A stretch of 64,000 bases of DNA from Onchocerca lupi (taxonomy: Eukaryota; Nematoda; Chromadorea; Rhabditida; Onchocercidae), in NCBI GenBank assembly GCA_028564675.1, contig JAOVVO010000064.1, forward strand, positions 1 through 64,000, in the 5' to 3' direction. Below, one piece after another: positions 12,868-23,300 of this stretch. Numbering within the stretch: position 1 is the stretch's first letter; the number at the start of each line of letters is the position of its first letter. A model generated the notes under the pieces. The model was not told where the DNA came from and did not search any database. It worked only from the letters and a program-made list of their open reading frames with translations. The position numbers were made by a program, and so were the translations under genes.

Positions 12868-14521
12868 ATGAAGTCGGGCTGTAGTTCACTTAGCCGTACA
12901 TCTAGAAAATGGACAGCGCGTATATTTCACAGCTGGAAATGTGCAACAAATAGCCCTGAATCCACCGGCTACAACGTTAACTGTTTTCTTCACATTATGT
13001 CAAAAGGACCCATTTGCGAAAACACTGCTATATTCGTGCCTGCATATTACACATGGAATGCGAGTAGAAAATCATTTGAACGACGCAAACGGGGCGAACC
13101 AGTTGACGGACAACCAGACATATTCAAACAAACTACGATAGGCAGATTGTACATCGTGCATCCTAATCAGGACGAATGCTTCTTCCTTCGCATGTTGTTA
13201 GTAAATGTGCCCGGTCCAACCTCCTTCCAGCAATTAAAAATATTCAACGGCGTTACACATGCTACTTTCCGCAGTGCATGTCAAGCTTTGAATTTATTGG
13301 AGAACGATCGACACTGGGATGTATGTATATATGACGCATGCAACACGTAACATCCAAATCAAATTCGTACGCTGTTTATAATCACATTGATCGCCTGCTC
13401 TTCGTCTCTAACAGTTATGGGAGAAATATAAATCGCATATGACTGAAGATATTCTGCATCGAATACGCAGCAAAAATTCAAATATGAACATGGACTTCGC
13501 AGTAGAAATCTATAGCGAAGCGTTGATAACGATTAAAGATTTGTGTTTACAAATTGCGAACAAAGTTCTCAATCAATTGGGAATGCCATCACCGAATCGA
13601 TCTGCTGCTGCTTCGTTTGATATAGAATCGCATCGCGAGCAAAATTACAACATAGCTAATCTTTCGTCATATGTGCAATCAAATATTTCTAAGCTTACGT
13701 TTGAGCAGAAAGCCATTTACGATCAAATAATGCTAACTGTCAATAAGGGAGTTGGAGAAATCTTTTTTTAGATGCACCAGGAGGTACTGGTAAAACGTTT
13801 CTAATTAGATTGATTCTGGCAACAGTTCGATCCCAAAATGGCATAGCCTTAGCTCTCGCATCGTCCGGAATATCTGCAACATTGCTACCAGGTGGAAGAA
13901 CTGCTCATTCCGCTTTGAAATTGCCGTTGAAAATTCAATTGATTGAAAATCCCACATGCAGCATTTCCAAGATATCGAGCATGGGTAAAGTATTGCGAAA
14001 ATGCAAACTTGTTGTTTGGGATGAATGTACAATGGCGCACAAAAAATCGGTCGAGGCTCTTGATCGATCATTGCAAGTTTTGCGTGGAAATATCAGACCA
14101 TTTGGGAACGCATTTATATTGTTTGCAGGAGATTTCAGGCAAACATTACCTGTAATTCCTCGATCGACACCAGCGGACGAAATTAATGCTTGCCTGAAAT
14201 ACTCTGCTTTGTGGAGACACGTAAAGACGTTGAAATTAACTACAAATATGCGTGTTCAACTGCAAAACGATCGATCAGTGGAATATTCTCACATCAATTG
14301 CTGCAATTTATTAACCTCAAAAGAAGAGTTGGTTGAAAAATTCCCCAACATTCAAATTAATTATAAGAATCACGATTGGCTGAGTGTACGAGCTATTCTT
14401 GCGGCCAAGAACAAAGACGTCGACGAACTTAAGAAAATTATACAATCTAAAATTCAGAGCGAGATAGTCACATATAAATCCTTCGACACTGTTGTGGAAG
14501 CAGATGAAGCGGTTAATTATC
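12868..14521 (+). pseudogene. Helitron Pif1-like helicase pseudogene, copy 1
   Basis: This is the 5'-3' DNA helicase half of the Helitron protein. The linker region 12868-13350 is followed by 13439-13771. After a frame change at about 13770 (a T run), 13774 onward reads APGGTGKT (Walker A, 13774-13797), then VVWDECTM (Walker B) and FAGDFRQTLPVIPR, all typical of Pif1/Helitron helicases. The Walker motifs are intact. The reading ends at 14521 within a segment that normally continues toward the helicase C-terminus, because copy 2 begins there. Frameshifts and the truncation make it a pseudogene. Confidence 0.85.
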
Positions 14522-14806
14522 CGATGTACTCAGTAGAAAGATAGGAGAGAGGATTGCCACATGCACATATACTAATCTGGCTTTATGACAAAATCATTTC
14601 AAAAGAAATCGCCGATATAATATGTGCAGAAATATCTGATGCCGAAATCGACAAGGATTTATATGAAATTGTATTGAAAAATATGATACATGGACTTTAC
14701 GGTACACTGAATCCAAGTTCACCATGAATGATAGACGGAAAATGCTCTAAGCGATATCCTCGAACATTGGTATCCAACACAGTTAAAGGAAACGAGGGTA
14801 TCCTTT

Positions 14807-16113
14807 GTCGCTGATCTTCTTAACCCTAAGAATGATTAAAGGTTCTTGTTTCTTATCGTATTGTTATCGAAACTTTGCGGTATCTCAAACTGATTAATTA
14901 AACCTTTATTGTGCTAAATTTGTTAATCAGCGAACGCAGCAATTATATCAACAACAATACAATTTCGATAAATATAAATAGACAACTTTCATGAAGAAAA
15001 CATAATACGAAAGGAGATATATTTACGCAATAAAAGAAAAACCCAATATTATATGCTGGATCATTCGACCGAGCTCGTGGCTGCCCATTCTTTGAAATGA
15101 TTTTTGTGCTCAGGACCTGTCGCGAATTCCGATATTGCGAGACTCCAGCCAAATTTCAAACAAATAAATAATCAAATAAATTCCTCATTGAAATGAATGT
15201 TACCAATATTGTGAATCATTTAACTGATTTTACATTCCTTAGATTTATTTCCCATTAAATTCCCATGTTTTTTCTGATTTTATCTATGCTCATATCTTTG
15301 TATTCCTGTCATACAGGAAATATCTTTGCTATCAATCGCTTACAGTACTTACCTAAATTCACATTTTTGTCCAAATTCACATCCTAATCTTCTCATTAGA
15401 TTTTGTTACGATGCTTATGTTATAATCAAGTCTTAACAGTCTCCGGTATTTGATGTAAAACAGTCTCATTTCTAATACATATAAATCTTGTTGTATTAAA
15501 AAAGGAGGGAGGATACCAATAAAGATTTTACAATCCGGTATGGTTTTACAATCAACACAGTTCCAAATTACTCAGTTCGATTCAATGCAACTCAACCTAA
15601 TCCAACTCAACGCACCGCAACCCAATTCTACTCAACTCAGCTCAACCCGAGTCAACTCGATTCAACACAGCTCAAACCCAAGTAAACTCAACTCAACCCA
15701 ACCGATCTCAACTCAATGCAAATCAACGCAATTTAACTTAATTCAGTTCAGCGGATCTTTGGAAGCTGATCGACCAATCCGACAATCAACTCACCTAGAC
15801 ACACTGGTGGTATTTGGCGTTGATCGACATCACTCTCTATGATTGAGGAAAATTCACAACAGGACCCTCTTCTTCGTGAATGGAGGATACTGAAATCATT
15901 TTTGGGCTACAAGAAAGCTCCTTTGTTGTCTCAGGAGTATGCGCCTTTGTTAGCGCATGAGAAATGCGCTTGTGGTTCGCGCATGATGAAATAAAATTCT
16001 TTTTTAAAGCTCATTGACTTAATAGACAAAAGTGATACAGCAAATATTCAATGTCAAATTTAAAACAAAGAAATCACTGGTTCTCTTCTTCTATCTTCGC
16101 TATTTCAGCGATG
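14807..16113. mobile_element. 1.3-kb insertion inside Helitron copy 2
   Basis: Comparison with copy 1 shows 1,307 bases of unrelated DNA inserted within TATCCTTTATACAG. TCCTTT occurs on both sides (14801-14806 and 16114-16119) and could be a 6-base target-site duplication. The ends are weakly inverted, GTCGCTGA on the left against TCAGCGATG on the right. There is no coding capacity. The interior holds an imperfect CTCAA repeat at 15551-15755. It best fits a non-autonomous DNA transposon of unknown family. Confidence 0.6.
15551..15755. repeat. Imperfect CTCAA/CTCAAC minisatellite
   Basis: This is a run of about 200 bases dominated by ACTCAA, TTCAAC, CTCAACC and similar 5-6 base units, with strong strand asymmetry (almost no G). 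The open frame across it (Gln, Ser, Thr and Asn-rich) is a by-product of the repeat. It lies inside the 1.3-kb insertion. Confidence 0.8.
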
Positions 16114-17413
16114 TCCTTTATACAGAAGAAGATCAGCAGAGATGGTAAATTAGCAACCATAAAAATGCAGTATGATGACATCGAAGTAGATAACCGGTAG
16201 GTTGTTCCACATTCGCCTTTGCTTTTAAAAACATGCGAAACGCATAAACATTGGAATACTGTAATTCCGTTAAATCGATCAAATACATTTGTAAGTACGT
16301 GAATAAAGGCAGCGACATGGCAGTTTTTGGTGTGCAGACTGGAAGAAGTGATAGGAATGCGGTATTACTTATCGATGAAAATCGATGAAATCGCATAGTA
16401 TCAGGCTGGAAGATACATAAGCAGCAATGAAGCTGTATGGCGAATTCCTTCATTTCTCATACATGAATGAAGTCGGGCTGTAGTTCACTTAGCCGTACAT
16501 CTAGAAAATGGACAGCGCGTATATTTCACAGCTGGAAATGTGCAACAAATAGCCCTGAATCCACCGGCTACAACGTTAACTGTTTTCTTCACATTATGTC
16601 AAAAGGACCCATTTGCGAAAACACTGCTATATTCGAAAGTGCCTGCATATTACACATGGAATGCGAGTAGAAAATCATTTGAACGACGCAAACGGGGCGA
16701 ACCAGTTGACGGACAACCAGACATATTCAAACAAACTACGATAGGCAGATTGTACATCGTGCATCCTAATCAGGACGAATGCTTCTTCCTTCGCATGTTG
16801 TTAGTAAATGTGCCCGGTCCAACCTCCTTCCAGCAATTAAAAATATTCAACGGCGTTACACATGCTACTTTCCGCAGTGCATGTCAAGCTTTGAATTTAT
16901 TGGAGAACGATCGACACTGGGATGTATGTATATATGACGTATGCAACACGTAACATCCAAATCAAATTCGTACGCTGTTTATAATCACATTGATCGCCTG
17001 CTCTTCGTCTCTAACACAGTTATGGGAGAAATATAAATCGCATATGGCTGAAGATATTCTGCATCGAATGCGCAGCGGAAATTCAAATATGAAAATAGAT
17101 TTCATAGCAGAAATCTACAACGAAACGTTGATAATGATTGAAGACTTGTGTTTACAAATTGCGAACAAAGTTCTCAATCAATTGGGAATGTCATCACCGA
17201 ATCGATCTGCTGCTGCTTCGTTTGATATAGAATTGCATCGTGAGCAAAATTACAACATGGCTGATCTTTCGTCATATGTGCAATCTAAGCTAGTCCTTAA
17301 GCAAAGAGACATTTACGATCAAATTATGCAAATTGTTAATAACGGGATTGGAGAAATCTTCTTTTTAGATACGCCAGGAGGAACTAGTAAAACGTTCCTA
17401 ATTAGATTGGTTC

Positions 17414-17602
17414 TGGAGCCACCCAATAACCAGCAAGAAACTTCCCGAATTCTGGTGGAAACCAGAAGTAATCAAAAAATACGACATGGGAGCATTCGAC
17501 AGAAGAGTTACTTTAACTTGGATTTGGACAAAAACAGAAGACCGAATGCATTTCTCATACGAATTCAACACCGACGTTGCCATAAGTAACCACGAAGAAT
17601 AA
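17414..17602 (+). pseudogene. CRESS-DNA virus Rep C-terminal fragment (endogenous)
   Basis: In the frame starting at 17414 the sequence reads HPITSKKLPEFWWKPE, then about nine residues later GAFDRRVT, and ends at a TAA at 17600. An ITS-x-x-x-P-x-x-WW stretch followed by an Ala/Phe-x-Arg-Arg segment is the usual ending of the SF3 helicase domain in replication proteins of small circular single-stranded DNA viruses: motif C, then the arginine-finger region. The fragment is about 60 residues and lacks the HUH endonuclease and Walker motifs. The position expected to hold the motif C asparagine is a lysine. It starts exactly where Helitron copy 2 breaks off. The assignment is by motif only. An unrelated gene fragment remains possible. 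Confidence 0.6.
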
Positions 17603-17654
17603 AATGTGATCAAATAACACATCACTCTTGTATTGTAATAACACCCTTTTCATT

Positions 17655-17660
17655 AATAAA
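17655..17660 (+). terminator. AATAAA polyadenylation signal before A tract
   Basis: AATAAA lies 25 bases before the long A run and 53 bases after the stop of the Rep-like fragment. This is the spacing of a polyadenylated mRNA 3' end, which raises the possibility that the fragment was inserted from RNA. Confidence 0.5.
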
Positions 17661-17675
17661 ATTTTATTCAATAAT

Positions 17676-17683
17676 TAATATTA

Positions 17684-17684
<1 letters not shown>
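17676..17684 (+). other. TAATATTAC nonanucleotide (CRESS virus origin motif)
   Basis: TAATATTAC is the nonanucleotide nicked by Rep at the origin of geminiviruses and many other CRESS-DNA viruses. Here it lies 74 bases after the stop of the Rep-like fragment and directly against the A run. I see no convincing stem around it, because the downstream flank is poly(A). The motif is AT-rich, and one unrelated copy exists at 1848-1856, so its weight comes only from its position. Confidence 0.45.

Positions 17685-17731
<47 letters not shown>
17685..17731 (+). repeat. 47-base A tract
   Basis: This is an uninterrupted run of 47 A. It separates two virus-Rep-like fragments and follows AATAAA by 24 bases. 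It could be a retroposition tail, a microsatellite grown from a shorter A run, or an assembly artefact. Confidence 0.9.
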
Positions 17732-17732
<1 letters not shown>

Positions 17733-17737
17733 AAAAA

Positions 17738-17881
17738 TTAGAACACAAGAACAGCCCGGTTTCAAAGAAAATACGCAAACCCGCCTCAAAAAAACACATG
17801 GTGCCCATCAAAGGTGGTTTCGTCAAATTCACCAGTAAAGCCATCGTAATCCATTCTGATAACATACTGAGTAAAATATAA
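17738..17881 (+). pseudogene. Second CRESS Rep-like fragment (pre-motif C)
   Basis: The frame is open from 17738 to a TAA at 17879. Its C-terminal half (from 17798) reads MVPIKGGFVKFTSKAIVI. A V-P-x-K-G-G stretch followed by a hydrophobic strand is typical of the SF3 helicase of CRESS virus Reps just before motif C. The residues at motif C read HSDN instead of the usual ITSN-like form. The fragment therefore covers the part of Rep that should lie just upstream of the fragment at 17414-17602, yet it is placed downstream of it. The N-terminal half is not recognisable. Confidence 0.45.
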
Positions 17882-20376
17882 GATGGTGTAAGGCTATTGA
17901 TCCTTTTTGTAACATAACAAATTCATTGCACTTCATGGATTTTTTTGATTTAATTCAATAGCAATTTTGAATTCTCCCATAAAAATGCGTTGAGATCAAC
18001 AAATATGTAGACAGGTGCATTTCCTCTTGAGTAAAGACGAGAAAAAAAAATGAAAGAGTGACGACGAAACTGGATAGATATGTGTGCAAATTTCTTAAAG
18101 TAGATCTTGACCTTTGCATTTATATCATGAAACGAGAAAATCAGAAATGTTCGGCAAGGGAAATTGAGAAGAATAATTTACTAAAAAAAAATGAAAAATG
18201 ACCCTCAATAGCATGTCGGGATGAAGGATCTAAGTGCGAAACAAATATGAGACTTTTGACCGCTGCTTTCATCTGCTAATTTTTGGTTTGCTTACATTTC
18301 CAAGATTATTTCCTAAATTTAAATTGAATCAAATTTCATTTTTTTTTTTCAATTTTTAAAATTTCAATATTCGTGTTGCACAATTTTCCTTACATAATTT
18401 TTTCCGTAATGTTTTATGTTTATGGGATTTGTATTTCACTTGTCCATTGAAATCTTAATTACAACAGTCGCCTTTTCAGCATTCATCTTAAGAAATTGCT
18501 TATCGATAAAATATTGAGGTCAAAATTATCCAGTCTATGAAAAGCAAAATTTGCAGCCATTTCATCGATTACACACCACCTAGAAACCTTTCTATTCATA
18601 TGTTTCATCGGTTCATTTTAGTATACACTGCAAATAAATTCGTTTTGACAGCATTTTGGAGATATTTTAAATCTGATTGGACATTTAAAAATTATTTTCC
18701 GACAAAATTTATAAGAGTAGTTGAGAAAGAATACTCTTCTTTTTCAATGATTATCAAACCTGTCCCTTACATCATTCCTAATCAAATATGATTTCTGATG
18801 TCGAAAATCTTACTGCAAATTAGGTTAGATAAGATGGACTTTTTGCAGGGAGACATTTTAATCTTCCAGATGTACCACAAAAATCCAATCAGTCCATCGT
18901 CATTCTATTCAAAAGAACTTACTACGATAAGCAGAAAATTTTATCAGTTCAAGGAAAGAGTAATGCTGAAATCCAAGCTGTTATGGATTAATATTGCAAC
19001 AGCGTGCAGCCATCAATAGTATTGCAGCAAAAAAGTTTGCAGCAATGTGCAATTGTTAGTATTGTAGCAATGTGCATCTTTTAATAGTTAGTATTGCAGC
19101 AATATATAATTGTCGTCGATCAGTGTTATGGTAACTATGCAAATTGTCATCGATCGGCATTGTATTGCAGCAATGTATGATTGCCATCGATTAGTATTAC
19201 AATAAATATGCAATTGTCATTGATTAGTTTTGCAGCAATGTGCAATTTAAAAAAAAACTGAAGCTCAACAAATTCTTTAGAAATGTCTTCATTTCATCAT
19301 TGTTTACACAGATGTCATTTTTTCAAACGCAGAAATTGTGAATTTCGCTCCGTTTAACCGTCATCCTTTTTATCTCAAGAAAATTTTCGATTATTTTAAA
19401 GTTTAAAGCAGTTTAAAGACATTCCAAAAGCAGTAAATTCTTTGCATCTTTATAGCATTTCTGATGTTCATCCATCTTGCACTAGTACACTTCCAATCGG
19501 TACATGCCTTTTTCCCATTTTGCGAAAAACTGAAATGACTGGAAATGGGTGGCTTTCTCGAATGGCTCATATAACTTTGGATCAAGACAGATTAATCACT
19601 AACAGATCAACTTTTTGTGACCTTTGCAAGATACGACAGTAATGCGACACAGAGCATGCATATAGGTCTGACATATGACCTTCGCAAAATGAATCTCATA
19701 TAGTAATACATGCAGCGCACGCAGCTGCACTTCGCGTTCATACTCGTCATATCGTACTCATCCTCCGCTTGCTGCTAACACTTCTCAGAGCAACTCGAAC
19801 ATTGACCCGACGAACATTACCAAATTCACGCAACTCGAGCGTGGACCTATCTTGGATTGATTTATCACTGCTGATCAGCGTTGTTGTCATTTGTCTCTCG
19901 TTAGATTTCACGTTATCTATCATACTTATCATAATTATGAGGAGAATATATGTCTGTGAGGATTCTTTGGTACGACCTATGACATGGTACTATTTCACAG
20001 GTTCTAGCAATTCCTCGACTCTCTTCACTTTGCGGGATACTTTTCTTCTTTCAGTATTTAACGACTAAATTTTATAAGAATCTGTTATTAGTGTTTTAAA
20101 TATCCGTTGATATAAACGGCGTGATAGTATACGTTGTTTCCCCTTATTCCTATTATCTCCATTATCGAGTTTTTCAGTCTTTAATATGATTAATATTTTC
20201 TTCGTTACATTTATTATCTAAAAATTTCGGAAAATCTCTGTCCTTTTACTAATGCAATTAGGTGGTGAATTGTCAGTGGACAGATTTTCCAAGTACTTGA
20301 TAGATCTTCGAAGCTGTTTAGCATTTCCTGTCTTGAAAATTTATATCCCAGAAGTTTAACATTTCAAAAACTTTTA
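17882..20376. other. Intergenic region upstream of ALIX
   Basis: I see no supported gene. Short frames at 18537-18791, 18798-19019 and 19769-20068 lack family signatures and splice partners. A degenerate minisatellite occupies 18990-19246. The last few hundred bases should hold the ALIX promoter, but no core element can be recognised. Confidence 0.55.
18990..19246. repeat. Degenerate minisatellite (TATTGCAGCAATGTGCAATT)
   Basis: At least six imperfect units of about 35-50 bases are built from TATTGCAGCAATGTGCAATT followed by TGTCATCGATCAG. The TTGCAGCAA core is itself an inverted repeat (TTGC-A-GCAA). Confidence 0.75.
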
Positions 20377-20377
20377 G
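20371..20377 (+). promoter_or_regulatory. Possible trans-splice acceptor, ALIX
   Basis: CTTTTAG lies nine bases before the ALIX start codon with no upstream exon recognisable. That fits addition of a nematode spliced leader. It could also be a cis acceptor for an unseen 5' UTR exon. Confidence 0.45.
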
Positions 20378-20386
20378 GCATAAAAG

Positions 20387-23300
20387 ATGTCATCTTTTCT
20401 GGCGGTACCGCTGAAACATACAAATGAAGTGGATTTGGTGAAACCATTAATGAGTTATATTGAAAATATTTATCTCTCATCGAGTGAAGTAAACTCTGAA
20501 ATTAAAGAAGCTGTGCAAGAACTAAACAAGATGCGAAACAAAGCGTGCAATCAAACTTTGGATAGACATCAAAGTGCTTTAGATGCTCTAACTAGGTATG
20601 TATTGATTGCTCATATTCCATCAAGACATTTTATCGTAATGTAGAAAGAGAACTGAAATAAATTGGTCCAATCTATTCAGAGTTAAAAACAGTTTTGCGC
20701 ATTGGATAAATTAAACATCATTATCATTTTTGTTTTTTCTTTTATAATTTCTAATGATTCAAAGATTTGTAACCCAAAGATTTACAGATATTACGATCAG
20801 CTGGTGGCCATCGAAAACAAAATACCAATCACTGCAACTCAAAATCCTATCAGTTTTAAATGGAAAGATGCCTTCGATAAAGGCTCACTCTTTTTCGGCC
20901 GAGCTTCACTAAGTATGTTTATATAATTTTCATACTTTCCTATACTTCTAATAATGCTAAATGATTAGAAGAATCCATAATTCATAAATTTCAATTTTTG
21001 ATGTTATTTATTGAACATTATCCAGATACATTCATTAAAAGATAGTCACTACAGGATAAATTTTGCATATATTAGAGTGTTAATATTGCTGTAATTTATG
21101 TTATCGATCAGTACACACCTTCGCACTTCATTTTTCGATAAAAGAACTTTACTTCAACCAATTTGATATGAATTAAATAATTGAATTTTCAGCTCTAAAT
21201 GATGGTGCATTTGAAAGAGCTGCTGTTTTATTCAATTGTGGCGCTCTGATGTCTGAGATTGCGGCTTCTCAACCAATGCATACTGATGAAGAACTCAAAA
21301 TTGCAGCGAAATTTTTTCAACAGTCAGCTGGTGTCTTTGCACATTTGAAGAATACGATCCTTGGGATTGTACAACAAGTTTGATAGTTTTTGCAACTTTT
21401 TAAAATCGAATTCATTAGGATTATCATTTTATACAGTGCATTATTTCTTTAGTGATGATCCATCTTTGATCTAACAGAGATGCGTATAGGTTTCGAAAAA
21501 ATGATCTGTTATACGCCATATAAATCCGTACATTGTTAAAACTTTAGTCATTATGGATCATGATGCTTTTATCGGAAGCTTTTTTGCATTGATGTGACGT
21601 CATATGTTTAAGTTTACCACTGACATTTATTTTGTCTGATGGATAGGAATAAGTTAACAATGTACATACTTGTCTATAGGATTTGCTGATTGAAAGCACT
21701 GACTATGTACATATTTGCCTATAGAATTCGCTGATTCATTGGTTGATTCACGGTTGATATTATCACTTCGGAATATTATTGACCATCGTTTTTGTTAAAA
21801 GAAAGTATCAAGTCCATCTACGCTTTCATAAATTGTTAATGTTGCGATTTCTTTTTAGGAACCAACTCCTGATTTGATGCCTGACACATTGTCAGTGCTT
21901 TCAGCAGTTATGCTAGCTCAAGCGCAGGAAGCTATCTATATCAAAGCTGAAAAAGGTCCCTCCCTTTCATGTTTTTTATTCTCATATTTTTCTCCTGCTT
22001 TTTTGGATGGAACTGAATAAATAAATGAGAGCGATCAAGTGGAATAAACTGATAATGCTTCCTTATTTATCATGCTGTTCTCTTTTAACGAAATTAGATT
22101 ATTTTTTAGATAAAATGAAGCCACTTGCATTAATGAAATTAGCAGCACAATGCGCGGAATATTATTATGAAGCTCAGAAGCAATTACAGAAAGATGCTGT
22201 GAGAGGTTTATTTGACAAGGTTATTGCTTTCATATATTTTTCTGCACTGTTTCAGTTGAAATTTTGCAATTTGTTTAGTGTTGTGTAATAATTTAGCAAG
22301 TGCTTAGATTCTGTTCATTTGACTTTTGGTTTAGACTTTCCCACTTATGATCTGATTATCACTTTTTTTTTTCGAAATGATTGTTTTCATCGAGTTCTGT
22401 GTCAAAACTTTTGCATGTTTTTTATATTCTTTTATTTTTCTGACGTGTGAACATTTTTTTATAGGAATGGACAAACATTATAAAAGGCAAAGGTTTAGGA
22501 CTTTCGGCTCTCGCTCAATATCATAAAGCTTTCGATAATGCAGATTCGAAGAATATAGGTTTTTTTTCTTGATAATTTTTTGTTGACTTTACTAATGAAA
22601 AATGTGCATTCAGGGAAATAAGCATTTTTTGTCAAAATGCGAAGTAGCATTTTGTTTTTATCCTTTGATTAGATAAATCTGAGTTTTAAATGATAGAGAT
22701 GATAATCATTTCTTTTTTCTTTACGTGGAATATCTGCATAATGCTTTGATCCTTTTCTGTGATTTTCTCCATGGTTCATCTGATTTTTGAAAAAAGTTCT
22801 TTCATAAATGTGCTCTAATTCCAGGTGAACAGTTAAGTCGATTAACTGAATCACATTCTCTCATGCAGCAGGCAAGCAGTTATATGCCTCACGGAACATT
22901 TGATATACAATTTGCAGCTATTGAAAAAGCGTATGCATCAGCCAAAAAGGATAACGACTTTATTGTAATTTATTGATAATTTCTTAGCTCCTTAAAATTC
23001 GGAATTTTTTTTTCGACGATCTTTCTGATGGATCTATTAATGCAGTTTTGTTTTTGTTTTTGTTTTTTCTTCTTTTTTTTTTATTTCGTAAACAATTGAA
23101 TTGTTTTGTTGAAAAACTCAATGTTTTAATAATTAATTCTTTTATTAAGAAAATCAGCGTTTTAGTGGCTCTCATTGAGAAAATTGGCTTTTCAAGTAAT
23201 CGGTTTATAATTTCATTAGCAGCATGTGTTTCTGCAGTTCTAATCTCATATTAATTGAAAAACAGATCGTATCTTCTACAGAAAACAATTCCATTTAAAT

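Larger units (their letters stand above)
10365..14521 (+). mobile_element. Helitron copy 1 (degenerate)
   Basis: This is a decayed rolling-circle transposon of the Helitron type. It starts with a non-coding leader that matches, in inverted orientation, the repeat array just upstream. It runs through an Arg-rich N-terminal segment (about 10590-10850), a conserved pre-Rep segment (11454-11765), the HUH/Y2 replicase and a Pif1-like helicase. Many stops and frameshifts separate the parts. The helicase is cut at 14521, where the sequence switches without a gap into the Rep domain of a second copy. No terminal hairpin or CTRR 3' end is seen, so the element is incomplete. It is surely non-functional as read here. 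Confidence 0.85.
14522..17416 (+). mobile_element. Helitron copy 2, truncated both ends
   Basis: The second copy starts inside the Rep domain (MYSVER then ERGLPHAHILI, matching copy 1 at about 12230) and ends inside the helicase just after the Walker A region. The P-loop reads PGGTSKT where copy 1 has PGGTGKT, so a key glycine is lost. It is interrupted by an insertion at 14807-16113. The part 16257-16986 is almost identical to 12660-13413 of copy 1, while the flanks on both sides differ at roughly one base in ten. The copy stops at about 17416, where unrelated sequence with a virus-like Rep fragment begins. Confidence 0.85.

Noticed and set aside
15540..15842. 100-codon open frame rich in Gln, Ser and Asn
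   Set aside because: It is produced by the CTCAA minisatellite, which lacks stops in that frame.
17414..17589. Continuation of the Helitron open frame beyond 17416
   Set aside because: The continuing frame (EPPNNQQETSR onward) does not match copy 1. The meaningful protein signal is in another frame, so this is chance read-through.
19769..20068. 99-codon frame with a hydrophobic segment upstream of ALIX
   Set aside because: It looks like a possible membrane segment, but there is no family match and no supporting splice sites.
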